19,633 nt of DNA from NCBI GenBank assembly GCA_937923945.1, contig CALDWC010000089.1:1-19633 (forward strand), written 5' to 3'. Numbering within the stretch: the stretch's first letter is position 1; each line of letters opens with the position of its first letter. Position numbers and translations under genes: made by a program. Under the pieces are notes generated by a model that worked only from the letters and a program-made list of their open reading frames with translations, made no database searches and was not told where the DNA came from. Shown here piece by piece: positions 1-7,210 of this stretch. Source of the DNA: an uncultured Treponema sp. Its GTDB lineage: Bacteria; Spirochaetota; Spirochaetia; Treponematales; Treponemataceae.

Positions 1-32
1 CCACACTTGGTACTCTTGAAAGTAAACCGGTA

Positions 33-240
33 TGGAAACGCTGATGAAAGGCTTGGTACCGTTTACCGGCAAACTTTGCTTCGCAAAGTTTTTTTGCAAA
101 GCAAAGTTTTTCCTTTATTGTTTCTCAATGTTCAGTATAAAATAGTAGGATTAAAGACGGGCACTGAAAAGTAGTCTCTAAAAATTTAACCCGAGTTTTT
201 GAAAGACGCCCTCAATTCTCGATTGAATTAATCAGTGTCT
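33..240 (+). repeat. Dispersed MITE-like repeat, copy A (full length)
   Basis: This is the most complete copy of a repeat found five times in the window. The left end is GGAAACGCTGATGAAAGGC (34-52) and the right end is CTCGATTGAATTAATCAGTG (218-237). The ends form an imperfect terminal inverted repeat around CRCTGATTAA. Inside lie a perfect 9-bp hairpin (AAACTTTGC 71-79 with GCAAAGTTT 83-91), the conserved core TGTTTCTCAATGTTCAG and the block GGGCACTGAAA. No open frame of useful length is present, so it cannot encode its own transposase and would be moved in trans if it is mobile. It lies upstream of the hutH promoter without overlapping it. Exact ends are uncertain by a few bases. Confidence 0.8.
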
Positions 241-329
241 CAGTAGGGGACAGAATTAAAAAAGCATCTTCGTTCGTTGCGGTACCGACCGTTTTTTTCG
301 GCTTTTACAAGGTAATTACTTTTTCATTA

Positions 330-358
330 TTGACAAGGCTTTTATAAAGTGGCATAAT
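330..358 (+). promoter_or_regulatory. hutH promoter
   Basis: TTGACA at 330-335 is followed by a 17-bp spacer and CATAAT at 353-358. This is a near-consensus sigma70-type promoter. The start of transcription would fall near 365, giving a leader of about 30 nt that contains the AGGAG ribosome-binding site at 384-388. Confidence 0.75.
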
Positions 359-395
359 AATTTCGTTCAAAAACAATTTTACTAGGAGTATTTAT

Positions 396-1910
396 ATGAA
401 AGATTGCATTATCACCGGAAGCGATTTAACGATTGAAGACCTTGTTGACGTCGCCCGTTTTCATCGCCGTGTGGTGATTTCCGATGAGTCGAAAAAAAAG
501 ATTAAAGCGTCGAAAGAAATTGTCAACAAAATTGTTGAAAGCGGTGTACCAAAATACGGTATTTCAACGGGTTTCGGGGAATTTTCAACGGTTACCATCA
601 GCAAGGAGCAAAATGCTGCATTGCAAAAAAACTTAATTTTAAGTCATTCCTGTGGGGTAGGAGAGCCGTTCCCGGAAGATGTTGTCCGCGGTATTATTCT
701 TTTGCGGGTGAACTGTTTGGCAAGCGGCTATTCCGGGGTTACACCTGAAGTACTTGATCGTCTCGTGGATTTACTCAACTGCGATATTACACCGCATGTA
801 CCGCGAAAAGGCTCATTAGGTTCAAGCGGCGACCTTGCAAACCTCGCTCATATTTCACTCGTTATTATCGGTGAAGGAAAAGCCTATTATAAAGGCGAAC
901 TCATCTCCGGTGCGGAAGCGCTGAAACGCGCAGGCTTAAAGCCGGTTGAACTTTCGGGGAAAGATGCACTCGCATTGACGAACGGTACGCAGGTGATGAC
1001 TTCGCTCGGTGCATTGGCGGTGTACGATGCCGAAAATCTTTTGACTGCCGCAAATATGGCGGCTTCGCTCACGTTTGAAGCATTTCGCGGAATTACCGCA
1101 GCGCTTGATCCGCGTATTCATAAAGTGCGCCCGCATCAGGGGCAAGCGGATGTTGCCGCTTTTATCCTGCAAATGCTCAAAGGCAGCAGCTCGACTAACA
1201 CGCGACCTAACGATGTGCAGGATCCGTATACGCTTCGCTGCGTGCCGCAAGTACACGGGGCTGCAGCCGATGCGATTGCGCATGTGCGGAACGAAATAGA
1301 AATTGAAATGAATTCGGTAACTGATAACCCGCTCGTATTCCCCGATAACGGTGATGTTATTTCAGGCGGAAACTTTCACGGCGAACCGATTGCGATGAAC
1401 CTGGACTTTTTGGCGATTGCGATTTCGGAACTTGCGAATATTTCGGAACGCCGAACGGAGCGCTTGGTAAACCCGCAGCTGAGCGGCGGACTTCCGGCGT
1501 TCTTGGTAAAAGACGGCGGCGTTAACTCGGGCTTTATGATTCCGCAGTACACGGCGGCTTGTTTGGTTTCCGAAAACAAAGTGCTTGCGCATCCGGCGAG
1601 TGTTGACTCGATTACTTCGTCCGCAAACAAAGAAGACCATGTCAGTATGGGAACAACCGCCGCCCGAAAACTTTCGGTTGTGGTGCAGAATGTGCGGGAT
1701 GTTCTCGCGATTGAGTGGATGGTTGCCGCTCAAGCCTGCGATTTGCGCGGTGTAAAAACGTTCGGCGCGGGCACCGCTGAAATGCATAAACTTATCCGCG
1801 AGCACGTGGCTCACATGGATTGCGATAGAATTTTCGCAGGAGATATGGCAACTCTTTCTGCGCTGCTTAAAGACAGAAAAAACTTGGATCGCATAAAAGC
1901 GAAAATCTAA
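396..1910 (+). CDS. hutH: Histidine ammonia-lyase
   Basis: This enzyme removes ammonia from L-histidine to give trans-urocanate, the first step of histidine breakdown, in the cytoplasm. The protein is 504 aa, the usual HAL length. Family landmarks are present: Tyr54 in KYGISTGFG, His84 in LILSHSCG (the histidine-selecting residue, absent in phenylalanine and tyrosine lyases), the MIO cofactor segment GSLGSSGDLA at 139-148, QDPYTLRC with Tyr278 and Arg281, GNFHGEP near 325-331, and Glu413 in KEDHVSMG. The MIO triad reads Ser143-Ser144-Gly145 instead of the usual Ala-Ser-Gly. The ATG follows AGGAG by 7 nt. No hutU, hutI or formiminotransferase gene is nearby, so it stands alone with its own promoter and terminator. 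Assignment as a MIO lyase is firm; histidine as substrate is well supported by His84 and Glu413. Confidence 0.95.
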   Translation: MKDCIITGSDLTIEDLVDVARFHRRVVISDESKKKIKASKEIVNKIVESGVPKYGISTGFGEFSTVTISKEQNAALQKNLILSHSCGVGEPFPEDVVRGIILLRVNCLASGYSGVTPEVLDRLVDLLNCDITPHVPRKGSLGSSGDLANLAHISLVIIGEGKAYYKGELISGAEALKRAGLKPVELSGKDALALTNGTQVMTSLGALAVYDAENLLTAANMAASLTFEAFRGITAALDPRIHKVRPHQGQADVAAFILQMLKGSSSTNTRPNDVQDPYTLRCVPQVHGAAADAIAHVRNEIEIEMNSVTDNPLVFPDNGDVISGGNFHGEPIAMNLDFLAIAISELANISERRTERLVNPQLSGGLPAFLVKDGGVNSGFMIPQYTAACLVSENKVLAHPASVDSITSSANKEDHVSMGTTAARKLSVVVQNVRDVLAIEWMVAAQACDLRGVKTFGAGTAEMHKLIREHVAHMDCDRIFAGDMATLSALLKDRKNLDRIKAKI

Positions 1911-1931
1911 TCGCCGATACAATTTTATACC

Positions 1932-1968
1932 AAGCCTCTAAAAGCACTCGTTTTTAGAGGCTTTTTGT
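1932..1968 (+). terminator. Intrinsic terminator of hutH
   Basis: A perfect 12-bp inverted repeat (AAGCCTCTAAAA 1932-1943 with TTTTAGAGGCTT 1952-1963) has an 8-nt loop and is followed by TTTGT. It starts 21 nt after the hutH stop codon and separates hutH from the padR operon. Confidence 0.85.
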
Positions 1969-2052
1969 CATTTTCGTCGCTACTGAAAAGTACTTTACTA
2001 TGAGATGTTCTTCCCGGAATTAAAAAAACTTAAAAATTTTTATCAATACCTA

Positions 2053-2082
2053 TTGACAATAATATTATACATTATATAATAT
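2053..2082 (+). promoter_or_regulatory. padR operon promoter with overlapping palindrome
   Basis: TTGACA (2053-2058), a 16-bp spacer and TATAAT (2075-2080) form a near-perfect promoter. A perfect 8-bp dyad, ATATTATA (2062-2069) and TATAATAT (2075-2082) with a 5-nt centre, covers the spacer and the -10 element. A repressor bound there would block RNA polymerase. PadR-family proteins often repress their own promoters, so this is a plausible autoregulatory operator, but the dyad is pure A/T and could also be incidental. Confidence 0.6.
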
Positions 2083-2133
2083 AGTACAAGGAACATGATT
2101 AATGATGCAATATCAGAGAAAGAGGAGTAAACG

Positions 2134-2436
2134 GTGATTTTTTCAGTCGGGTCAAATTTACTCGACGCGTGCGTTTTGTCAATTCTCACCGGAGGTGATA
2201 CGTACGGGTACAAGCTCACCCAGGAATTACAGGAAGTAGTACCGATTTCGGATTCGACTCTGTATCCGGTTTTGCGGCGTCTCCAGAAGCAGGATTTTTT
2301 AACCAGCTACAACGTTGAATATGAAGGACGCAACCGCCGGTACTATAAAATTACCGGTAAAGGATTGGAACAGCACGCAAAAAATATTGCGGAGTGGAAA
2401 AACTACCGCGATATTTTGGATAAAGTTTTTAAATGA
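2134..2436 (+). CDS. PadR-family transcriptional regulator
   Basis: This is a 100-aa winged-helix DNA-binding protein. The PadR pattern is clear: LDACVLSIL near residues 10-18, the GDTYGYKLTQEL helix (21-32), ISDSTLYPVLRRLQKQDFL (recognition helix, about 38-56) and the wing around NRRYYKITGKG (67-77). It is the short PadR type with little C-terminal dimerisation sequence. Translation begins at GTG, chosen because GAGGAG lies 6 nt upstream and no in-frame ATG sits nearby. It heads an operon with DUF1700 and DUF4097 genes, an arrangement well known from Firmicutes, where the PadR protein controls the membrane genes behind it. The ligand or signal is unknown. Confidence 0.92.
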   Translation: MIFSVGSNLLDACVLSILTGGDTYGYKLTQELQEVVPISDSTLYPVLRRLQKQDFLTSYNVEYEGRNRRYYKITGKGLEQHAKNIAEWKNYRDILDKVFK

Positions 2437-2450
2437 TCGGAAGGAACAAT

Positions 2451-2990
2451 ATGACAAAAGAACAGTTTTTATATGAACTTGAAAAAAAACTAAAACATTT
2501 ACCGGCGGATGAACGAGCCGACGCCGTACAATTTTACCGCGAATATTTTGAAGAAGCCGGCGCTGAAAATGAACAGCGCGTAATCGCTGAACTAAAAAGT
2601 CCTGCGCATGTTGCGTCTAAAATTTTGGCGGAATTTGCGGAGCGGGAAATGGATGTCGGCAGGAAGGCACATAAAAAGCGAAAACGGAGTTTCGGAAACG
2701 GTATCCTGTTTGCGATGTTGGCGCTCTGTGCTGCACCGATTGCGCTTCCGCTTTTGTCGGTTGTTGTGGTTATCGTGGTTACCGTTTTTGCTGTGTTGAC
2801 GGCCTTGGTTTTCGCTTCGGTTATCGTTGCCGTTGCATTGGCAATCGTGTCATTTGTAGCGTTGTTTGCATATCCGGTTTGGACATTTTTGCTGCTCGGC
2901 GGCGCTTTTGTCAGTGCCGGTGTTTCCATACTCTTGATTCTTTTGATAAAGCATTTTGCTTCATTTATCATAAAAAAATTAGCGAGGTAA
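2451..2990 (+). CDS. DUF1700 (HAAS-type) membrane protein
   Basis: This is a 179-aa protein with the DUF1700/HAAS layout. A charged helical N-terminal domain (MTKEQFLYELEKKLKHLPAD, then the FYREYFEEAG helix and KILAEF) is followed by a basic stretch (KAHKKRKR, about 69-76) and roughly three hydrophobic helices to the C-terminus. An in-frame ATG at 2433 overlaps the padR stop, but the ATG at 2451 is preferred because AAGGA lies about 7 nt before it and family members begin with M-x-K-x-x-F. In related operons this protein is thought to pass an envelope signal between the membrane and the PadR regulator. That role is inferred from context, not shown here. Confidence 0.85.
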   Translation: MTKEQFLYELEKKLKHLPADERADAVQFYREYFEEAGAENEQRVIAELKSPAHVASKILAEFAEREMDVGRKAHKKRKRSFGNGILFAMLALCAAPIALPLLSVVVVIVVTVFAVLTALVFASVIVAVALAIVSFVALFAYPVWTFLLLGGAFVSAGVSILLILLIKHFASFIIKKLAR

Positions 2991-2993
2991 AAA

Positions 2994-3215
2994 ATGATTA
3001 CATTACTGGTTTTATGTATTATCGGTTTAGTACTGATTGGTGTGTTTGTTACCGTGGTTTTCGGATGCACGATCGGTTTGCTAGGCGGCGTACTGGGAGT
3101 GTTCGGATGGGTTTTCGGTTTGATGTTTGTTTTAGTATTTAAATGCATCGTGCCGATTTTAGTGGTTTTTTTGCTGTATAAATTCTTTTGTATTATGCGG
3201 GAGGGAAGAAAATGA
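2994..3215 (+). CDS. Small membrane protein of the padR operon
   Basis: This is a 73-aa, almost entirely hydrophobic peptide with two predicted membrane helices (about 2-38 and 42-66) and a charged tail, MREGRK. It starts 3 nt after the DUF1700 stop, with GAGGT just upstream, and its stop overlaps the next start as ATGA. No family is recognised. The glycine-rich first segment (FGCTIGLLGGVLGVFGWVFG) resembles other small membrane proteins of DUF1700/DUF4097 operons. Its position argues for a shared envelope role. Confidence 0.75.
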   Translation: MITLLVLCIIGLVLIGVFVTVVFGCTIGLLGGVLGVFGWVFGLMFVLVFKCIVPILVVFLLYKFFCIMREGRK

Positions 3216-4180
3216 AAAAGGGTATTTCAGTTGCGCTGCTTTTATTGGTAATGGGTTTTACATTGATCATTATTACCGGTATATTTATCTATCGTTCAAC
3301 GGCAAGAGGTGAAAATGAATTCTCTGATATGATTGCGCTTTCACCGGAACGAGCGTTGTTCAGTACTCACTCGGAACGTGTAATTGACACCGGCGATAAA
3401 GAGCCGATACAAACTATGAACTGGAATGCGAACGAACTCGAAAGTCTGGAAGTTCGTACCGATTTTTGTCAGCTGCAGATTGAAACGTCGGACAACGATA
3501 CCGTTTCGGTTGATGTGTATCGAATTAAAAAAGTACGTCCCGAACCTGAAATTACGTTCAACGGCGGAACGCTTGAAGTAACGCGGGAAGTGGAAAGAAA
3601 GAGGCTGCTATCATTTGATCCGTTCATGCGCGGAAAAGAAGCCGAATACGTTATTAAAATTAAAATTCCGAAAGGAAAAACTTTGGACGAATTTTTATTG
3701 AGACATACGATCGGCAAATGCATCATTTCGGGGGTGAATGTCAAGGATTTTAGTGCCGAATGCGGAGTCGGAGCGGCGCTGATAAAAAACATGAAAATCG
3801 AAAACTTTGAATTTATCGGCGGCGTCGGTAGTGTACGTTTTGAAGATCTTGATGTAGCCGAGACGAGCATAACTTCCGGTGTCGGTCCCATCGTTTCAAA
3901 CACTTGCACGTTTCGCAACTTGGAATACGAAGGCGGCGTCGGATCGTTTATATTTGACGGGCGTCTCACCGGAGACAGTTCGCTCCATACCGGTATCGGT
4001 GAAACGAAACTCACGCTTCGCGCGCCCGCTTCAGACTACAATGTGTTTATCGAGTCGGGTATCGGTCATGCGCGGATTGATCACAAGAGTGCAAAATTTT
4101 TTGATAACACGAAAAAGCGCGACCACGTTATTTCCGCTGAAATCGGCATCGGTAATTTTGACATTATGTTTGAGCCGTGA
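3212..4180 (+). CDS. DUF4097-type membrane-anchored beta-repeat protein
   Basis: This 322-aa protein has one N-terminal membrane anchor (about residues 5-27, MKKGISVALLLLVMGFTLI) and an extracytoplasmic region of short beta strands. From about residue 180 on, turns of G-V/I-G type recur every 20-25 residues (CGVGAAL, GGVGSVR, SGVGPIV, GGVGSFI, TGIGETK, SGIGHAR, IGIGNFD), which suggests a right-handed beta solenoid as in DUF4097/LiaF-like proteins. The start at 3212 is preferred over the in-frame ATG at 3188 because GGGAGGGA lies just ahead and it gives a 4-nt ATGA overlap with the preceding gene. It is the last gene of the operon and is likely its envelope effector or sensor. Confidence 0.82.
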   Translation: MKKGISVALLLLVMGFTLIIITGIFIYRSTARGENEFSDMIALSPERALFSTHSERVIDTGDKEPIQTMNWNANELESLEVRTDFCQLQIETSDNDTVSVDVYRIKKVRPEPEITFNGGTLEVTREVERKRLLSFDPFMRGKEAEYVIKIKIPKGKTLDEFLLRHTIGKCIISGVNVKDFSAECGVGAALIKNMKIENFEFIGGVGSVRFEDLDVAETSITSGVGPIVSNTCTFRNLEYEGGVGSFIFDGRLTGDSSLHTGIGETKLTLRAPASDYNVFIESGIGHARIDHKSAKFFDNTKKRDHVISAEIGIGNFDIMFEP

Positions 4181-4207
4181 GGAGCACGGTATTGAAAATA
4201 AAGTTCG

Positions 4208-4711
4208 TCAATCGGATAAAGTTATCCTTGTGTAATAGTTCGTATCATCTTCGTGATGGATGCGTGCACCGTTTTTCAGTTGCGCTTTGAGGCTTGCGGG
4301 ATTATCTTTGTGACACGATAGATAGGCTTCGGTAATTTCCAGCTTCCGTGCTTCTTTCAAACAAAGTGCGAGCCCCGCCGTTGCATAGCCTTTACGGCGA
4401 TATGCCGGATGGATTCCGAAACCGATGTGCCCTGCGCCGTTTTCCAAAAAAGCATTCAAGTAATGACGTAAGTTAAATCTACCGACATAATTTCCGTCAT
4501 CATCGGCGAGTATAAAAACGGTGTCGGGAACTCTTCCTTCCGGTAAATCAATGCCGCGGGACTGCTTTTCGCGGACAGCAACATATTCGGTAAACGCTTC
4601 AAACGAAAAACCGAATGCGGGATTTTCAAATCCGTTTTCGTATTTTGGAAGTGCATTGTGCAATTCATATGCTTTTTGAATATTGGCTTTCCATAACTTG
4701 ATGAGCTTCAT
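4208..4711 (-). CDS. GNAT-family N-acetyltransferase
   Basis: This is a 167-aa acetyltransferase of the GCN5-related family, which moves acetyl from acetyl-CoA to an amine. The acetyl-CoA-binding motif A is seen in GHIGFGIHPAYRRKGYATAG (94-113, with R/K-R-K-G-Y-A for the pyrophosphate loop), preceded by the strands TVFILADDDG and YVGRFNLR. The C-terminal strand and helix contain SCHKDNPASLKAQLKNGA, the usual motif B asparagine region. The ATG at 4711 is chosen because a promoter lies right in front of it; an upstream TTG (4732) would sit upstream of that promoter's -10. It converges on the DUF4097 gene with a 27-nt gap. The substrate is unknown. Confidence 0.9.
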   Translation of the reverse strand: MKLIKLWKANIQKAYELHNALPKYENGFENPAFGFSFEAFTEYVAVREKQSRGIDLPEGRVPDTVFILADDDGNYVGRFNLRHYLNAFLENGAGHIGFGIHPAYRRKGYATAGLALCLKEARKLEITEAYLSCHKDNPASLKAQLKNGARIHHEDDTNYYTRITLSD

Positions 4712-4720
4712 AACGAAAAA

Positions 4721-4749
4721 AGTATAGCACAAGCGGTTTATTTTGTCAA
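4721..4749 (-). promoter_or_regulatory. Near-leaderless promoter of the GNAT gene
   Basis: On the minus strand, TTGACA (4749-4744), a 17-bp spacer and TATACT (4726-4721) lie just ahead of the ATG at 4711, with 9 nt between the -10 element and the start codon. Transcription should start about 3-4 nt before the ATG. No Shine-Dalgarno sequence is present, so translation of a nearly leaderless mRNA is expected. Confidence 0.72.
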
Positions 4750-4799
4750 TTTAATGCTCATATAAATGCAGGTCAGGAGCACGAAGAATTTATTTCACC

Positions 4800-5184
4800 T
4801 TGATAGTATGCAAAAATGTTGTTTTTCGAAGGTGTTTTGATTATAATACTCGCTCAAGCATTTCTGCGGGACTGAAACTGAATACCAAGCGACGAGTTTT
4901 TAGGGAACACTTTCGTTATGTTGAGCAGAATGTGTGCCGTAGATTCAGTGAAAGCGATAGCGCGAAGCATCAACATCCCCGCTGCACGGGATTTTTCGAC
5001 TATTATCCTAAAATGATAAAGAGCACCGACGTTTTTGAGATGGTAAACACGCTTGCGACAAAAGAGGTCGTTCCTCAGCGGAACGATAAAAATATTATCA
5101 AGTTAACAGCATTCTCTGTAATCTGAAAAAACTCGATGAACCGGAATTGGAGTTACTGCAAAAAATGATTCACGCGCTCGTTTG
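4800..5184 (+). pseudogene. Decayed XRE-like regulator remnant
   Basis: The roughly 450 bp between the GNAT promoter and the 655-aa gene has no intact gene but shows protein-like pieces in all three forward frames. FDYNTRSSIS (frame 3, from about 4835) resembles the turn after an XRE helix-turn-helix, DSVKAIARSINIP (frame 1, from about 4942) resembles the following helix, and NLKKLDEPELELLQKMIHAL (frame 2, ending at the TGA at 5182-5184) resembles the C-terminal helices of short treponemal XRE regulators. Frame changes and stops separate them. I infer a frameshifted, dead regulator gene. The match is from memory of family patterns and is weak piece by piece, so non-coding DNA is a real alternative. 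Confidence 0.35.
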
Positions 5185-5205
5185 AACCGGTCGGCGTATG
5201 TTCAT

Positions 5206-7173
5206 TTATTTTTTCAAAACTTCATTTGCCCAGTGGGTAATAATCTGCTCAATACTCTTTACGTTAAAGCCGAGTTGGTACACGGTTTCTTTTGCGTTGG
5301 ACGTTTCCCACGTTTGATACAGGTTGGTATAATTGCGTTCCAAAAAAACATAGATAATATTTTCAGCCGTGTTTTGTTCCGTTTTAAAAAGCGATTGTCG
5401 TTGCCGCTGCATACGAGTTGCGGAAAGCACATGGCGAATCGACGTACGAATTGTTTTGAAAAACACCTCTTTGTAAACGACGTAGTTTTTCCCCGTCACT
5501 TTTTTTATCATGTTTTCAATGGAATTGATTTTCGCCGGATCAAAATTATTATTTTTTCGCGGTACAAAAAAATTGGTTTTCGGCGTGGCTGCGGATTTTT
5601 GCGTTTGAGTTTTAACCGTATTTGCAGCTGCGGCACGATTTACGGAAGTACGGCTTGCCGTTGCCGCTCGTTTTGTCGGTGCTGATTTAACCGGTGCCGC
5701 GGTTTTTTTTGTCTTTTGTGCAGCAGCCGGCGCGGTTTGTTTTTTTGTACTTGGAGTTGCTTTTTGCGCGGTGAGTTTTTGCGGAGCCGCCGTTATAGAA
5801 ACCCGATCTTTTCGGGCTTCCAGCCGCTGCTTTTCCAAAAACGCTTTTTCATGTTCTGCCAGTTTCCGTGCGTTTTCACGGAAATCCGGCTGCCGGTGTG
5901 CAAAATAGCGGGCTTCTTCCGCTTTCATCAAAGCATATTTTTCCGCCTGCTTTTCTTGTTCGGCTTTCAGTTCCTCCGGCGTGATTAAAGCCTGTACCCC
6001 GTTATGCGAAGCAGCCGCTTTCGTTGTATTATATTGTTTCATTGTTGGTATGTGCGTATCCTTCGGTACGGTTTGAATAATATCGTTTCGTTCCCGCGGC
6101 ATGCGATTACCCGCATGATGCGTCGCCGCTGTTTTTTTGACCGGAGCCTCGGCACTATGTTGCAGTACCGCACTATCGGTCGTATCGGGAAGTAAGAGCG
6201 TTTTTTTCGGCGGCGTCCACAGCAGCGTGTTTCCGCTCTCCAGCACCGGTTTAATCCGCTGCCAGCTTCGATTCAAATACACGTCTCCGCTGATATTGTA
6301 ATAATAGCCGCTTACCACGTTGGAAAGAACCGCCTGCAACAATTCGGCATCCTGCCATCGGCGCGTTCGAGCGGTTTTGAGGGCGTTGTAAATATCGTAA
6401 TGCCGCGTTTTATACTTTCTGCTATAGAGCAAAATCATATTTTCAAAATTTCTGTCAAGCACTTTATCCCAGTATTTGATAATGTATGCTAAAACGGTGT
6501 CTTCCGCACTCAAATGTTCAAAGGGAAGTACGATTTGTGCAATTTGTGTTTTGGTAAAAACAATTTTTGAAAAATCAAAAGCGGGAACGAGGCTTTTCCG
6601 CTTTTCGGCTTCCAGTTGTTTTTGTTTTAAACGCGCCTGTTCATTTCGGTAATCAGTAACGGAAGAAAGCGTATCGGTAATATACATGCGAATCAGTTCG
6701 CTCGATCGCTTCATTTCTTCCAAACGAAAATCCAAAATACCGGCAAAGCGGGTAAATTTTTCGGTTTCGGCAATCACCGCAAAACGATCCGAACTGATTT
6801 GGCTGATAAGCGTTTCCGTTACTTGAATGAGCTGAAAAACATTGTTCATATCAACCGCGAGCATCGTATCGGTTATGTAGACAATTCCTCGCTTAATTTT
6901 TGTAATGGTCGTTTCCGCAAGCATTGTCAAATTTTCAGTTAATAGCTCGTAAAAGCGTGCATCTTTTGTTCGATAAAACGACAAAAGTTTTACTCGTATC
7001 GTATCATCGGGATATTTGACTCGCAAGATATTGTTATATACTGATAAAGCGGCTCCCAACTGCCCGACTCGGCGCAATTCAAAATACCGTTCAATATCGA
7101 GGTCATCGGTAAAACTCAAGTGCGGATATGCCTCTCGTAATACTTTTTGCTCAAGGAGCGAAATACTTGCCAT
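5206..7173 (-). CDS. Conserved-looking protein of unknown function with Lys/Ala/Thr-rich linker
   Basis: This 655-aa protein belongs to no family I recognise and has no signal peptide or membrane helix, so it is probably cytoplasmic. Visible parts are a helical N-terminal domain (about 1-320), a short linker, a highly charged helical stretch (about 397-457, rich in E, K, R and Q), a low-complexity segment of Lys, Ala, Thr, Pro and Ser (about 458-532, e.g. KKTAAPVKSAPTKRA) like histone H1 tails, and a compact C-terminal domain (533-655). The basic segment could bind nucleic acid or simply act as a flexible tether. It lies 34 nt after the 207-aa gene in the same direction, so the two may be co-transcribed. 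There is no Shine-Dalgarno sequence at the ATG; a TATGAT sits 8 nt upstream. Confidence 0.8.
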   Translation of the reverse strand: MASISLLEQKVLREAYPHLSFTDDLDIERYFELRRVGQLGAALSVYNNILRVKYPDDTIRVKLLSFYRTKDARFYELLTENLTMLAETTITKIKRGIVYITDTMLAVDMNNVFQLIQVTETLISQISSDRFAVIAETEKFTRFAGILDFRLEEMKRSSELIRMYITDTLSSVTDYRNEQARLKQKQLEAEKRKSLVPAFDFSKIVFTKTQIAQIVLPFEHLSAEDTVLAYIIKYWDKVLDRNFENMILLYSRKYKTRHYDIYNALKTARTRRWQDAELLQAVLSNVVSGYYYNISGDVYLNRSWQRIKPVLESGNTLLWTPPKKTLLLPDTTDSAVLQHSAEAPVKKTAATHHAGNRMPRERNDIIQTVPKDTHIPTMKQYNTTKAAASHNGVQALITPEELKAEQEKQAEKYALMKAEEARYFAHRQPDFRENARKLAEHEKAFLEKQRLEARKDRVSITAAPQKLTAQKATPSTKKQTAPAAAQKTKKTAAPVKSAPTKRAATASRTSVNRAAAANTVKTQTQKSAATPKTNFFVPRKNNNFDPAKINSIENMIKKVTGKNYVVYKEVFFKTIRTSIRHVLSATRMQRQRQSLFKTEQNTAENIIYVFLERNYTNLYQTWETSNAKETVYQLGFNVKSIEQIITHWANEVLKK

Positions 7174-7181
7174 AGGAGTTT

Positions 7182-7210
7182 ATCATATCGTTTTTTTCGT
7201 TTTTTTTCTA
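7182..7210 (-). promoter_or_regulatory. Possible leaderless-type promoter of the 655-aa gene
   Basis: On the minus strand, TAGAAA (7210-7205), a 17-bp spacer and TATGAT (7187-7182) end 8 nt before the ATG. The -35 element is poor. It is listed because the gene has no ribosome-binding site and the spacing matches four better examples in this window. The gene could equally depend on the promoter at 7838-7866. Confidence 0.4.

Noticed and set aside
241..329. Riboswitch or attenuator ahead of hutH
   Set aside because: The stretch lies upstream of the predicted promoter, and the leader after the promoter is only about 30 nt.
1362..1922. 186-codon minus-strand frame inside hutH
   Set aside because: It is antisense to conserved HAL active-site motifs and has no recognisable features.
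3469..4014. 181-codon minus-strand frame inside the DUF4097 gene
   Set aside because: The plus-strand frame shows the anchor, the repeat ladder and operon spacing; the antisense frame has no family pattern.
4800..5126. A 108-codon open frame read as an intact gene
   Set aside because: It has no ribosome-binding site, a basic and cysteine-rich composition, and the protein-like signal moves between frames, so a decayed gene fits better.
5182..5685. Long plus-strand open frame opposite the 655-aa gene
   Set aside because: It is rich in Phe, Cys and Arg, the mirror of the Lys/Ala-rich coding strand, and lies wholly within the stronger minus-strand gene.
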